Assembly (NCBI GenBank): GCA_964581355.1
Contig: CAZOOA010000011.1
Span: 1 to 55,373, forward strand
Direction: 5' to 3'
Source: CAZOOA01 sp964581355
GTDB lineage: Bacteria; Bacillota; Dethiobacteria; DTU022; UBA8154
DNA: 55,373 nt
The translations under genes and the position numbers were made by a program. Positions 6,426-14,031 of the stretch are shown here, one piece after another. Under the pieces are notes generated by a model. It saw nothing but the letters and a program-made list of their open reading frames with translations, was not told the origin of the DNA and made no database searches. The first letter of the stretch is position 1, and every line of letters starts with the position of its first letter.

Positions 6426-7589
6426 ATGGCAAGAAAAGTAGCCGTGGTTGGAATCGGCATGACGGAAAACAAATCCCACTGGGATATGAGTATACCTGCT
6501 CTTTACCGGATGGGGGCCAGCCGGGCCCTGGAGGATAGTGGTTTGAACGTGGATGATCTTGACGCAGTCGTTTTCGGGCATTCCCCGGAATACTTTGAAG
6601 GGATCAATCACCCGGAAAAATGGTGCGGTGAAGCGGTGGGTGCATACAACAAACCCCTGTTCCGCATCCATACCGGGGGCAGCGTCGGTGCTTCGGCGGC
6701 CATCGGGGCTTATTACATGGTGGCCAGCGGGAAATACGATGTGGTCCTGGCCATCTCCGGGAACAAGCTCAACGAGACTTCATCAGCCCAGATCGGCCTT
6801 TCCACAGTCTATGACCCCATTATGGGCCGGCAGTTTGCCGCCGGTGCTCCCTCAGCCGTCGCACTGCAGGCCAACCGGTATTATAGTACACACGGATATA
6901 GCGATGAACACGGCTTGATGGTGGCAGTGAAAAACCGTTTAAATGCCTTGAACAATCCCTATGCCCAGCTTAAGCTGCCCGGCTATACCCTGGAAATGGC
7001 CCGCAACACCCCCATGCTCTGCTACCCGCTGCGCATGGCCGATATGTGCCCCACTTCCGATGCGGTCTGCTGCATGATTTTTGCCGCTGAAGACCGGGTG
7101 GAAAGTATCACCGACAACCCGGGCTGGGTTTTAAATGCAGTATCGACCAACGAAGGAGTGGATTACGTGGACCGGGACTGGGGTAAACCCATCGGTCTCC
7201 GCCTGGCCGCCGACAAGGCCTATGAGCGGGCCGGGATTAAGGACCCCCGTCAGGAATTGGATGTGGTCGAGGTCTATGACGCCTTTTCAGCCCAGGAACT
7301 GATCTGGTACGAAGGATTGAAGCTTTGCGACTGGGGCGAAGGTGGCTCCCTGATGGAAAGCGGAGCAACGGAAATGACCGGCGATATCCCCGTTAACCCT
7401 TCGGGGGGAGTGCTTTCCGCCAATTCCATCGGCGCCGCAGCCATGTTCCGGCTGGCAGAAGCAGCCCTGCAGGTTATGGGCAAGGCCGACCAGCGCCAGG
7501 TGGAGGGCGCCCGTCTTTCCCTGGGGCACGGTTGGGGTGGCGCCATCCAGTTTCATACCCTGATGCTCTTTTCCAAGGATAAACCATAG
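6426..7589 (+). CDS. Second thiolase-superfamily protein, catalytic residues replaced
   Basis: A 387-residue thiolase-fold protein (start MARKVAVVGIGMTENK) with AGGAGGTG eight bases before the ATG at 6426. It is distantly related to the preceding gene. In the stretch HTGGSVGASAA the position of the reactive Cys falls on Gly85, next to Ser86. The C-terminal VNPSGGVLSANSIGAAAM lacks the GHP histidine, and the late Cys is also absent (LGHGWGGA). Two tandem thiolase-fold subunits plus two DUF35 subunits suggest a hetero-oligomeric acyl-CoA C-C bond enzyme. It could instead carry a non-Cys mechanism of aldolase type or be a structural subunit. Confidence 0.85.
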   Translation: MARKVAVVGIGMTENKSHWDMSIPALYRMGASRALEDSGLNVDDLDAVVFGHSPEYFEGINHPEKWCGEAVGAYNKPLFRIHTGGSVGASAAIGAYYMVASGKYDVVLAISGNKLNETSSAQIGLSTVYDPIMGRQFAAGAPSAVALQANRYYSTHGYSDEHGLMVAVKNRLNALNNPYAQLKLPGYTLEMARNTPMLCYPLRMADMCPTSDAVCCMIFAAEDRVESITDNPGWVLNAVSTNEGVDYVDRDWGKPIGLRLAADKAYERAGIKDPRQELDVVEVYDAFSAQELIWYEGLKLCDWGEGGSLMESGATEMTGDIPVNPSGGVLSANSIGAAAMFRLAEAALQVMGKADQRQVEGARLSLGHGWGGAIQFHTLMLFSKDKP

Positions 7590-7600
7590 GAGGTGATCGA

Positions 7601-8113
7601 ATGTCGCGTGTTTTGGATTGGGATATTACGGTTTCTTACCAGTGGACAGCAGGGGCCGTCTACGGGCATTTTTTAGGCGGGCTCAAGGAAGAAAAAATAT
7701 TTGGCGTGCGGTGTGAATCCTGCAGTACTGTTTACTGCCCCCCGGGTGATGTCTGTCCCCAGTGTTTTACCGATATGGCGGAGCAGACCTGGCTGGAACT
7801 GGAGCAGGAAGGGGAAGTGGTTTCCTTTACCAAGGTAATGGAAAATTTCTTCGGGGAAAGGCCTTCTGATGAATACCTGGCCGGGCGGATTAAGCCCACG
7901 GATTATTCAGATCACCCTCTGATCTGGCCCCCCGGGGTGCCTTATGCCATGGCCCTGATCCGGATGAAGGGGGCCGATACAGCCTTTTTGCACCTGGTGC
8001 GGGATGAAGAGGATTTGAAAAAGCTCCGGATTGGAGCCAAAGTGCGCCCCGTTTGGAAGCAGGAACGCAGCGGATATCTGCTGGATATCGATCAGTTTCA
8101 GATTATAGGTTAG
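7601..8113 (+). CDS. DUF35 zinc-ribbon/OB-fold acyl-CoA-associated protein
   Basis: A 170-residue protein with an N-terminal helix, a rubredoxin-like zinc ribbon (Cys38, Cys41, Cys52, Cys55, in CESC and CPQC) and a C-terminal OB fold beginning near GEVVSFT. DUF35 proteins bind acyl-CoA and form complexes with thiolase-fold partners, as in BbsA-BbsB of anaerobic toluene degradation and ChsH2-Ltp2 of steroid degradation. GGAGGTG precedes the ATG and the gene follows the thiolase-like gene by 11 bases. It is probably the partner of one of the two thiolase-fold proteins just upstream. Confidence 0.88.
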   Translation: MSRVLDWDITVSYQWTAGAVYGHFLGGLKEEKIFGVRCESCSTVYCPPGDVCPQCFTDMAEQTWLELEQEGEVVSFTKVMENFFGERPSDEYLAGRIKPTDYSDHPLIWPPGVPYAMALIRMKGADTAFLHLVRDEEDLKKLRIGAKVRPVWKQERSGYLLDIDQFQIIG

Positions 8114-8127
8114 GGAGGGTAGATGAT

Positions 8128-8577
8128 ATGGTAGAGATGATCAAAAAAGTAAAACGGACCTGGTACGTGCCCTACCACTGGTGCTATGGCAAAGCACAGA
8201 CCTTTTTCTTTCAAAAAATGAAAGAAGAGAAAAAGATCTACGGTGCGCGCTGCAGCAAGTGCGGCAAAGTGGTGGTTCCCGTAGCAATTTTTTGTACGCG
8301 GTGTTTTGCCCCTACCGATGACTGGGTGCAGGTTGAAGATGAGGGTGTAATCCACTCTTTCACCATTGTGAACCTGCCCTATCCCGGCCAGCCGGCCACT
8401 CCGCCCTATGCCTACGCCCTGATTAAACTAAATGGTTCCGATAACCTGTTTATGCACATGATCGGTGGAGTCGAGCATGAGAAGATTGAAATCCATATGA
8501 AAGTTAAAGCGGTTTGGAGCGAAGAACGAAACGGCGATTTTTACGATATCCAGTATTTTGAACCGGTAAGCAAGTAA
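8128..8577 (+). CDS. Second DUF35 zinc-ribbon/OB-fold protein
   Basis: A 149-residue paralogue of the preceding gene with a clear CSKC (Cys42, Cys45) and CTRC (Cys56, Cys59) zinc ribbon, then an OB fold (GVIHSFTIVN) and a C-terminal KVKAVWSEERNGDFYDIQYF. The ATG at 8128 follows GGGAGGGT. A longer frame opens inside the preceding gene but lacks a ribosome-binding site. The pairing of two thiolase-fold and two DUF35 genes suggests two complexes or one mixed complex. The following 236 bp to 8813 show no gene or clear terminator. Confidence 0.88.
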   Translation: MVEMIKKVKRTWYVPYHWCYGKAQTFFFQKMKEEKKIYGARCSKCGKVVVPVAIFCTRCFAPTDDWVQVEDEGVIHSFTIVNLPYPGQPATPPYAYALIKLNGSDNLFMHMIGGVEHEKIEIHMKVKAVWSEERNGDFYDIQYFEPVSK

Positions 8578-8813
8578 ATACGTGCTTTTTGCGAAAGGGG
8601 GTGATATTCCCGGTTCACCTGGTCAAACGAGGGCCCGGTAAAGGGCCTGTGCTGGAAATTAAATAACGACTTGCTTGCAGGTTCCTGTAAAACAAAGATA
8701 GCGATAACTGAAAGAATAATGATTTTTGAAGCATTGAACACCCTTCAGCCTTTACTGATTGCAGCAGAAAACGGGCGCGTTGGGTGTTTGTTTTTGGAAA
8801 GGAGGAGAATGCC

Positions 8814-10697
8814 GTGACAACGGTAAAGGGAGCAGTGCTGGAACGCTCCCGCAAGGAAACCTTAAATAAAATCTTCTGGGACACTGTACAGCAGTACCCG
8901 GAGATTAAGGCAGTGAGCTATATGGACCAGGGGCGGCTGCGGGAGCTGAAGTACCAGGAATATGGTGAGAAAGTCCGGTTTTTGAGCCAGGGCTTAACCG
9001 CCCTGGGGCTGGCCAAAGGAGACAAAGTGAGTCTGTTGGCTGCCACCTGTTTTGAATGGGTTTGGAGTGATTTTGCCATTTTGACAGCAGGCGGGGCTAC
9101 CGTAACCATTTACCCAACACTGACCTCCCGGGCTGTGAAGTACATTGTGGAAAATTCCGACAGTACGATGATTTTCGTGGAAGACAAAGAACAGTTGGAA
9201 AAAGTGCTGGAAGTATGGGGCGATCTGCCGGACCTAAAGCATGTCATTGTGATGAAGCCCCGGGGAGTGGGGGAAAAAGAAAGGATTCATTCCATCGATA
9301 GCGTTGTAGAGCAAGGAAAAAAGTTTGCCGCCCAATCTCCGGAACACTTTGAAACTACCTGGAAAAGCGTGGATCCTGGTGAACTATCCAGCATCGTCTA
9401 TACCAGCGGGACGACAGGACTGCCCAAGGGAACCATGTTGAGCCACTGGAACTGGGTTTTTAACGTCGTTTCTGTTACCCAGGTGGTTTCACTGCAGCCG
9501 GGCGATGCACACCTGGCCTTCCTCCCCCTGGCTCATGTTTACATGCGCCTGGTCTATTTTGCCGCTGTGGAGGCAGGAGCTTCTGTCTGCTTTGGCACAC
9601 CCGATACGCTGGCCGAGGACCTGCCCCGGGTAAGGCCGGTTTCTTTTGTCTCTGTGCCCCGCCTGTTTGAGCGGGTTTACAGCCGGATGCTGGACCAAAT
9701 GGAAGCAGGGCCGCCGCTGCGCCGCCGGATTTTCTTCTGGGCTTCCAAGGCGGCCCGGGAAATGGGCCGGGCCCACAGCCAGTGGAAAACCCCGTCACTG
9801 GGCCTTAAACTGCGCTACCGATTGGCTAACCGGCTGGTTTTCACGAAGATCCGCTCCAAACTGGGGGTGGACCGGCTGAAGTGGACCTGCTCTTCGGGCA
9901 GTGCTTTGTCCCGGGACCTGGCCTATTTCTTTAACGGCATGGGTGTGATTATCATTGAAGGCTACGGGATGACCGAGGCTGCTGCCCCGACCAACTTAAA
10001 CCCGGTGGAGCGCCGCAAGCCGGGCACTGTAGGGCCTCCCATCCCGGGGATTGTGCAGAAAATTGCCGAAGACGGGGAAATCCTGATCAAGGGCGACAAT
10101 ATTATGATGGGCTATTACAAGCTGCCGGAGGAGACGAAAGAGTCCTTCACGGAAGACGGGTGGCTGAAAACAGGGGATATCGGGGAGTTTGATGAGGACG
10201 GTTACCTGATCTTCAAGGAAAGGAAGAAAAATATCCTGGTTCTTTCCACGGGGAAAAACATTGCCCCGCTGCCCCTGGAAGAGGCCTTGAAGAAGAGCCG
10301 CTGGATCGATGAAGCCGTGGTTGTGGGCGACAACCGCCGCTATATTTCCGCACTGATCCAGCCTTCTTATGCCGCACTCCTGGAGTATGCCGACAGCCAG
10401 GGAATAGACCATGACAAAGGGAAAACAGAATACCAGGAAATGCCCACGGGGGAAAGCGTGCCGGTGCGGGTCGACGGCGCCCTGCTTTCCAACCCTGCCA
10501 TCCTGGAAGTGTTCCAGGCAGAAGTGAACCAGGTTAACGACGGCTTTGAGCATTTTGAACAGGTGAAAAAATTTAAACTGTTGGACCGGGCCCTCAGTGT
10601 TGAAGCGGAAGAATTAACCCCGACCTTAAAAGTGAAACGAAAAAATATCGAACAGAAAAACCGGGAGCTAATCGAAGGGTTGTATACGGCATCATGA
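8814..10697 (+). CDS. AMP-forming acyl-CoA synthetase (long-chain type)
   Basis: A 627-residue ANL-superfamily ligase that makes an acyl-CoA from a carboxylic acid, ATP and CoA. The motifs are SSIVYTSGTTGLPKGTMLSH (ATP/AMP loop), EGYGMTEAAAP and GDIGEFDEDGYLIFKERKKN (hinge). The length and the FAA1-like layout suggest long or medium chains. GTG at 8814 is chosen because GGAGGAG lies eight bases upstream; an in-frame GTG at 8784 lacks such a site. Its position after the BKACE and thiolase-like operon suggests it activates the acid degraded by that pathway. The 296-bp gap after it holds no clear gene. Confidence 0.93.
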   Translation: MTTVKGAVLERSRKETLNKIFWDTVQQYPEIKAVSYMDQGRLRELKYQEYGEKVRFLSQGLTALGLAKGDKVSLLAATCFEWVWSDFAILTAGGATVTIYPTLTSRAVKYIVENSDSTMIFVEDKEQLEKVLEVWGDLPDLKHVIVMKPRGVGEKERIHSIDSVVEQGKKFAAQSPEHFETTWKSVDPGELSSIVYTSGTTGLPKGTMLSHWNWVFNVVSVTQVVSLQPGDAHLAFLPLAHVYMRLVYFAAVEAGASVCFGTPDTLAEDLPRVRPVSFVSVPRLFERVYSRMLDQMEAGPPLRRRIFFWASKAAREMGRAHSQWKTPSLGLKLRYRLANRLVFTKIRSKLGVDRLKWTCSSGSALSRDLAYFFNGMGVIIIEGYGMTEAAAPTNLNPVERRKPGTVGPPIPGIVQKIAEDGEILIKGDNIMMGYYKLPEETKESFTEDGWLKTGDIGEFDEDGYLIFKERKKNILVLSTGKNIAPLPLEEALKKSRWIDEAVVVGDNRRYISALIQPSYAALLEYADSQGIDHDKGKTEYQEMPTGESVPVRVDGALLSNPAILEVFQAEVNQVNDGFEHFEQVKKFKLLDRALSVEAEELTPTLKVKRKNIEQKNRELIEGLYTAS

Positions 10698-10993
10698 TAA
10701 AACACTGGTCTCAAAAAATAAAAAGACAAAGATGTGGGGCAGGGGAAGTTATCCCTGGGCATTAAAAAAGTGGTGCAGCATCAGGGCGCAACGATTTGGG
10801 TAAAAGCATGCATGCTCTGGCAAACAGCGAAAGCCGTCAAAGAAAGCTGCAAGGAAAAACAGTTTGATGTATGCAATGACTGAGCATTGAAGTATAAAAT
10901 GCCGGGTAATGTCAGTAAGTAGTAAGAAAGACTTTCTTTCTTTTGCTCACGATGCTGCACCACAAACCTTGGCTCTATGATGCCTGCTGCAGG

Positions 10994-12031
10994 TCAGGCC
11001 AGGTTCAATTCTACGATGTCTCCGTCTTCCAGGACATAATCCCGGGCAACTGCCTGCCCGTCAAACTTGGAGGAACCCCACAACCGGGCATTTTTCAGCC
11101 GGTCGGGGAAGTCGCGGTGGATACTGTAAGCCAGGTCGATTACTGTTTCCCCTCTTTTCAGGACAAAGGGCGTTTCGAGATCCGGCTCTTTTCCCGGCGC
11201 TTTGGTATAGACCCGGATGATTTCCAGGTCATCGAAAACGGTTTGCTTTAGCTCCAGGAAACCGTCTTTCAACCGGGTGGAGATTGTCAGGATAGATAGT
11301 TCGGGCTTCAATTCCCGGATAATCTCCAGGTTTTCCCGGCTCTGGGGCAAATCCATCTTGGTGGCGATGATCCGGTAGGGGATATAGCGCCTGCCGGTAT
11401 CGACCTCAGCGTCTGCTGCACTATTTTCCCCCAAGGGCCTGATTACCCGTTTTTCCTGCAGAAAGTCCAGGGTTTCTTCCAGTTCTTCCAGGCAGTTGTC
11501 GCTGCCGGCATCGATCACAACCAGCAGGAGGTCGCCCCGTTTGAAGGTGTTGAGCAGCCCCGTTGGGGCCCCGTCGGCATTAAAAGGCGGTGTGTCCACT
11601 AACTGGATGGAGACATCCTTGTACGGCATCATGCCCGTGGCCGGGATTGCGGTGGTAAAGGGAAACTCCGCCACCTTTACCTTGGCCCGGGTTAGCGAGG
11701 CCACCAGGGATGATTTTCCCACGTTGGGGTAGCCGGCCAGGACCACCTGTCCGGCACCTTGTTTTTCCACGTTAAAGGGATTGTACGTGGCGGTTTTGGA
11801 CTTTTTCTGTCCCTCTTCCTTCAGTTTGGACAGGCGCCGTTTTAAATCCCCCTGGAGCTTTTCTGTCCCTTTGTGTTTGGGGATTACGGAAAGCATCTCC
11901 TGCAGGGCCTCTATTTTTTCCTCCACAGTGGTTGCTTTTTTGTATTCTTCTTCCGCAGCATAATACTGCGGGGTCAGGTTGGCGGCCACCAGCAGCACCT
12001 CCCTAAGCTTGGCCAGGTTTTGTTTGTTCAC
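10994..12031 (-). CDS. Obg/DRG-like GTPase with C-terminal TGS domain
   Basis: A 345-residue P-loop GTPase. A coiled helical N-terminus (1-80) is followed by G1 GYPNVGKSS (100-108), a G3-like DTPPF, G4 TKMD and a C-terminal TGS domain ending in VLEDGDIVELNLA. DRG-like proteins act in ribosome-associated GTP-dependent processes; this bacterial branch has no defined role. The start is GTG at 12031. No Shine-Dalgarno is visible, and a good promoter ends only about ten bases upstream, so the mRNA may be leaderless. It is divergent from pckA. Confidence 0.9.
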   Translation of the reverse strand: MNKQNLAKLREVLLVAANLTPQYYAAEEEYKKATTVEEKIEALQEMLSVIPKHKGTEKLQGDLKRRLSKLKEEGQKKSKTATYNPFNVEKQGAGQVVLAGYPNVGKSSLVASLTRAKVKVAEFPFTTAIPATGMMPYKDVSIQLVDTPPFNADGAPTGLLNTFKRGDLLLVVIDAGSDNCLEELEETLDFLQEKRVIRPLGENSAADAEVDTGRRYIPYRIIATKMDLPQSRENLEIIRELKPELSILTISTRLKDGFLELKQTVFDDLEIIRVYTKAPGKEPDLETPFVLKRGETVIDLAYSIHRDFPDRLKNARLWGSSKFDGQAVARDYVLEDGDIVELNLA

Positions 12032-12040
12032 TTAATCACT

Positions 12041-12069
12041 ATTTTACCCTGTTCCGGGAGAAGTGGCAA
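12041..12069 (-). promoter_or_regulatory. Sigma-A-type promoter for the TGS GTPase
   Basis: Read on the minus strand: TTGCCA, a 17-base spacer, then TAAAAT. The -10 box ends ten bases before the GTG start of the GTPase, putting the expected transcription start within about 3-5 bases of the start codon. Confidence 0.6.
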
Positions 12070-12205
12070 CCATATGAGCGGGATGATCTTTAAAACATCT
12101 TTCCCCGGAGTGAACATTCAAAATAGCGTAAAACCCTTTTCTTTCAGGAAATTTTGGTTTATACTTGTTTTTAGGCAATTGGTTTTTGGTGAGAGGAGGA
12201 TGATC

Positions 12206-13849
12206 TTGGAAAAGCAGCAAAAAATAAACCTGGATAAGGCCGGGCTATATAACACAGGGGGCGTCAATTACAACCTTTCTGTCCCCAGGCTGGTGGAAAA
12301 GGCTCTTTGCCGGGGCGAAGGGACGTTGAACAGCAGCGGTGCGCTCAGCGTGAAAACAGGGACGTATACCGGTCGGTCACCCAAGGATAAATTTATCGTG
12401 GAATCTCCGCAGGTGGCTGAAGATATCTGGTGGGGCCAGGTGAACAAGCCCCTCAGCCCGGAAAAATTTGAACGGCTACATAAACGGATGTGTGCCTATC
12501 TGCAGGGAAGGGAATTGTTTGTTTTTGACGGCTTTGTCGGTTCTGAGACAAATTACCGTTACCCCATCCGCTTCATTAACGAACTGGCCTGGCAGAACAT
12601 GTTTGCCCGGCAGCTTTTTTTGCGGCCCCAGAAAGAAGAACTGGCGACTTTTGAGCCTTATTTTACCGTGATCTGTGCCCCTAATTTTAAAGCGGATCCG
12701 GCCATTGACGGGACCCGTTCCGAGGCTTTTATTATAATCGATTTTGAAAAACGCATGGTTCTCATCGGGGGCACTCATTATGCCGGGGAAATCAAAAAAT
12801 CCATTTTTTCCGTGATGAACTACATTTTACCTCAACAGGGCGTATTATCCATGCACTGCTCGGCCAACGTGGGCAAAGAAAAAGATGTGGCTCTATTTTT
12901 CGGCCTTTCGGGTACAGGCAAGACCTCGCTTTCTGCGGACCCCGACCGTTTTCTTATTGGCGATGATGAACACGGCTGGTCTGACCAGGGAATTTTTAAT
13001 CTGGAAGGCGGTTGTTATGCCAAATGTATTGACCTGTCCCGGGAACGGGAACCCCAGATCTGGGACGCCATTAAGTTTGGCGCAGTGGTGGAAAACGTTG
13101 TTGATCACCCGGAAACGGGGTTGGCCGATTTTGGGGATAAATCCATTACGGAAAACACCCGGGCTGGATACCCCGTAGACTTCATTCCCGATGCTGTGGT
13201 CCCGGGAGTTGCCAGCCATCCCAATGTGATCATTTTCCTCACAGCGGATGCCTTTGGAGTTCTTCCCCCGGTGGCCCAGTTATCCAGCGACCAGGCCATG
13301 TATCATTTTCTTTCCGGGTACACCAGCAAACTGGCGGGGACGGAACGGGGGATTACCACCCCGGTGGCGACTTTTTCCACCTGTTTTGGTGCCCCGTTTT
13401 TACCGCTGTCACCCACTGTATATGCCCGGCTGTTAAAGGAGAAGATCGAGAAACAAGGCGTGGATGTGTACCTGGTCAACACCGGTTGGATCGGGGGGGC
13501 TTACGGCGTGGGTGAGCGCATCGATATCGTCTATACGCGGCGGATTGTCCGGGCCGCTATTACGGGAAAACTCAAAGATTCCAGCTTCAAAAAAGACCCT
13601 GTTTTTAACGTTATGGTACCCCGGGAATGCCCGGGTGTGCCGGCAGAAATCCTCTGGCCCGAGGCCACATGGGAGGACAAACGAGTTTTTCAGCAGCAGG
13701 CGAACTCCCTGGCAGAACGTTTCGCCGAGAATTTCACCTATTTCTCAGATGCCCCGGACGAGGTGGCTGCTGCCGGACCGGCCTTGGAGCAGGGACAAGC
13801 GGGTCGGGATGCCGGTGAGCAGCAGGAAATGTTGAAAAAGGCCAAGTGA
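12206..13849 (+). CDS. pckA: Phosphoenolpyruvate carboxykinase (ATP)
   Basis: Interconverts oxaloacetate plus ATP and PEP plus CO2 plus ADP, linking the C4-acid pool to gluconeogenesis or anaplerosis. The protein is about 547 residues, normal for the family. Motifs: TGRSPKDKF near the N-terminus, GLSGTGKTSLSADP (kinase-1a loop), GDDEHGW (kinase-2) and EGGCYAKCIDLS. GAGAGGAGG directly abuts an ATG at 12200, so TTG at 12206, six bases further, is the better-spaced start; the two differ by two codons. A long open frame continues upstream without a start site. A weak -10 TATACT lies near 12160. A bidirectional terminator follows. Confidence 0.96.
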   Translation: MEKQQKINLDKAGLYNTGGVNYNLSVPRLVEKALCRGEGTLNSSGALSVKTGTYTGRSPKDKFIVESPQVAEDIWWGQVNKPLSPEKFERLHKRMCAYLQGRELFVFDGFVGSETNYRYPIRFINELAWQNMFARQLFLRPQKEELATFEPYFTVICAPNFKADPAIDGTRSEAFIIIDFEKRMVLIGGTHYAGEIKKSIFSVMNYILPQQGVLSMHCSANVGKEKDVALFFGLSGTGKTSLSADPDRFLIGDDEHGWSDQGIFNLEGGCYAKCIDLSREREPQIWDAIKFGAVVENVVDHPETGLADFGDKSITENTRAGYPVDFIPDAVVPGVASHPNVIIFLTADAFGVLPPVAQLSSDQAMYHFLSGYTSKLAGTERGITTPVATFSTCFGAPFLPLSPTVYARLLKEKIEKQGVDVYLVNTGWIGGAYGVGERIDIVYTRRIVRAAITGKLKDSSFKKDPVFNVMVPRECPGVPAEILWPEATWEDKRVFQQQANSLAERFAENFTYFSDAPDEVAAAGPALEQGQAGRDAGEQQEMLKKAK

Positions 13850-13989
13850 TTCTGCCCCGGGATTAATACCGGAGCTGGCAGGAAGAGGTGACCATCAGGC
13901 CCTCCATTGTCGTCTCGCATGGTGCAAACATTTGGGAAGGCGTTTTCAAAAGAATTGATCAGCTGAGTGCGGGTTCCACCCGGGAAGAA

Positions 13990-14031
13990 AAGGACCGAAA
14001 CTTGCCCTGCAGGCAGGCTCCGGTCCCTTTT
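13990..14031. terminator. Bidirectional terminator between pckA and the subtilase gene
   Basis: A-run, GGACCG, an inner TTGCC/GGCA stem, CGGTCC, then CTTTTT. It is suitably placed for the end of pckA on the plus strand and for the protease gene on the minus strand, which ends immediately beside it. Confidence 0.7.

Noticed and set aside
11873..12205. Extended N-terminus of PEP carboxykinase
   Set aside because: The open frame continues upstream into the divergent GTPase gene, but residues there do not resemble the family and the ribosome-binding site is at 12191-12199.
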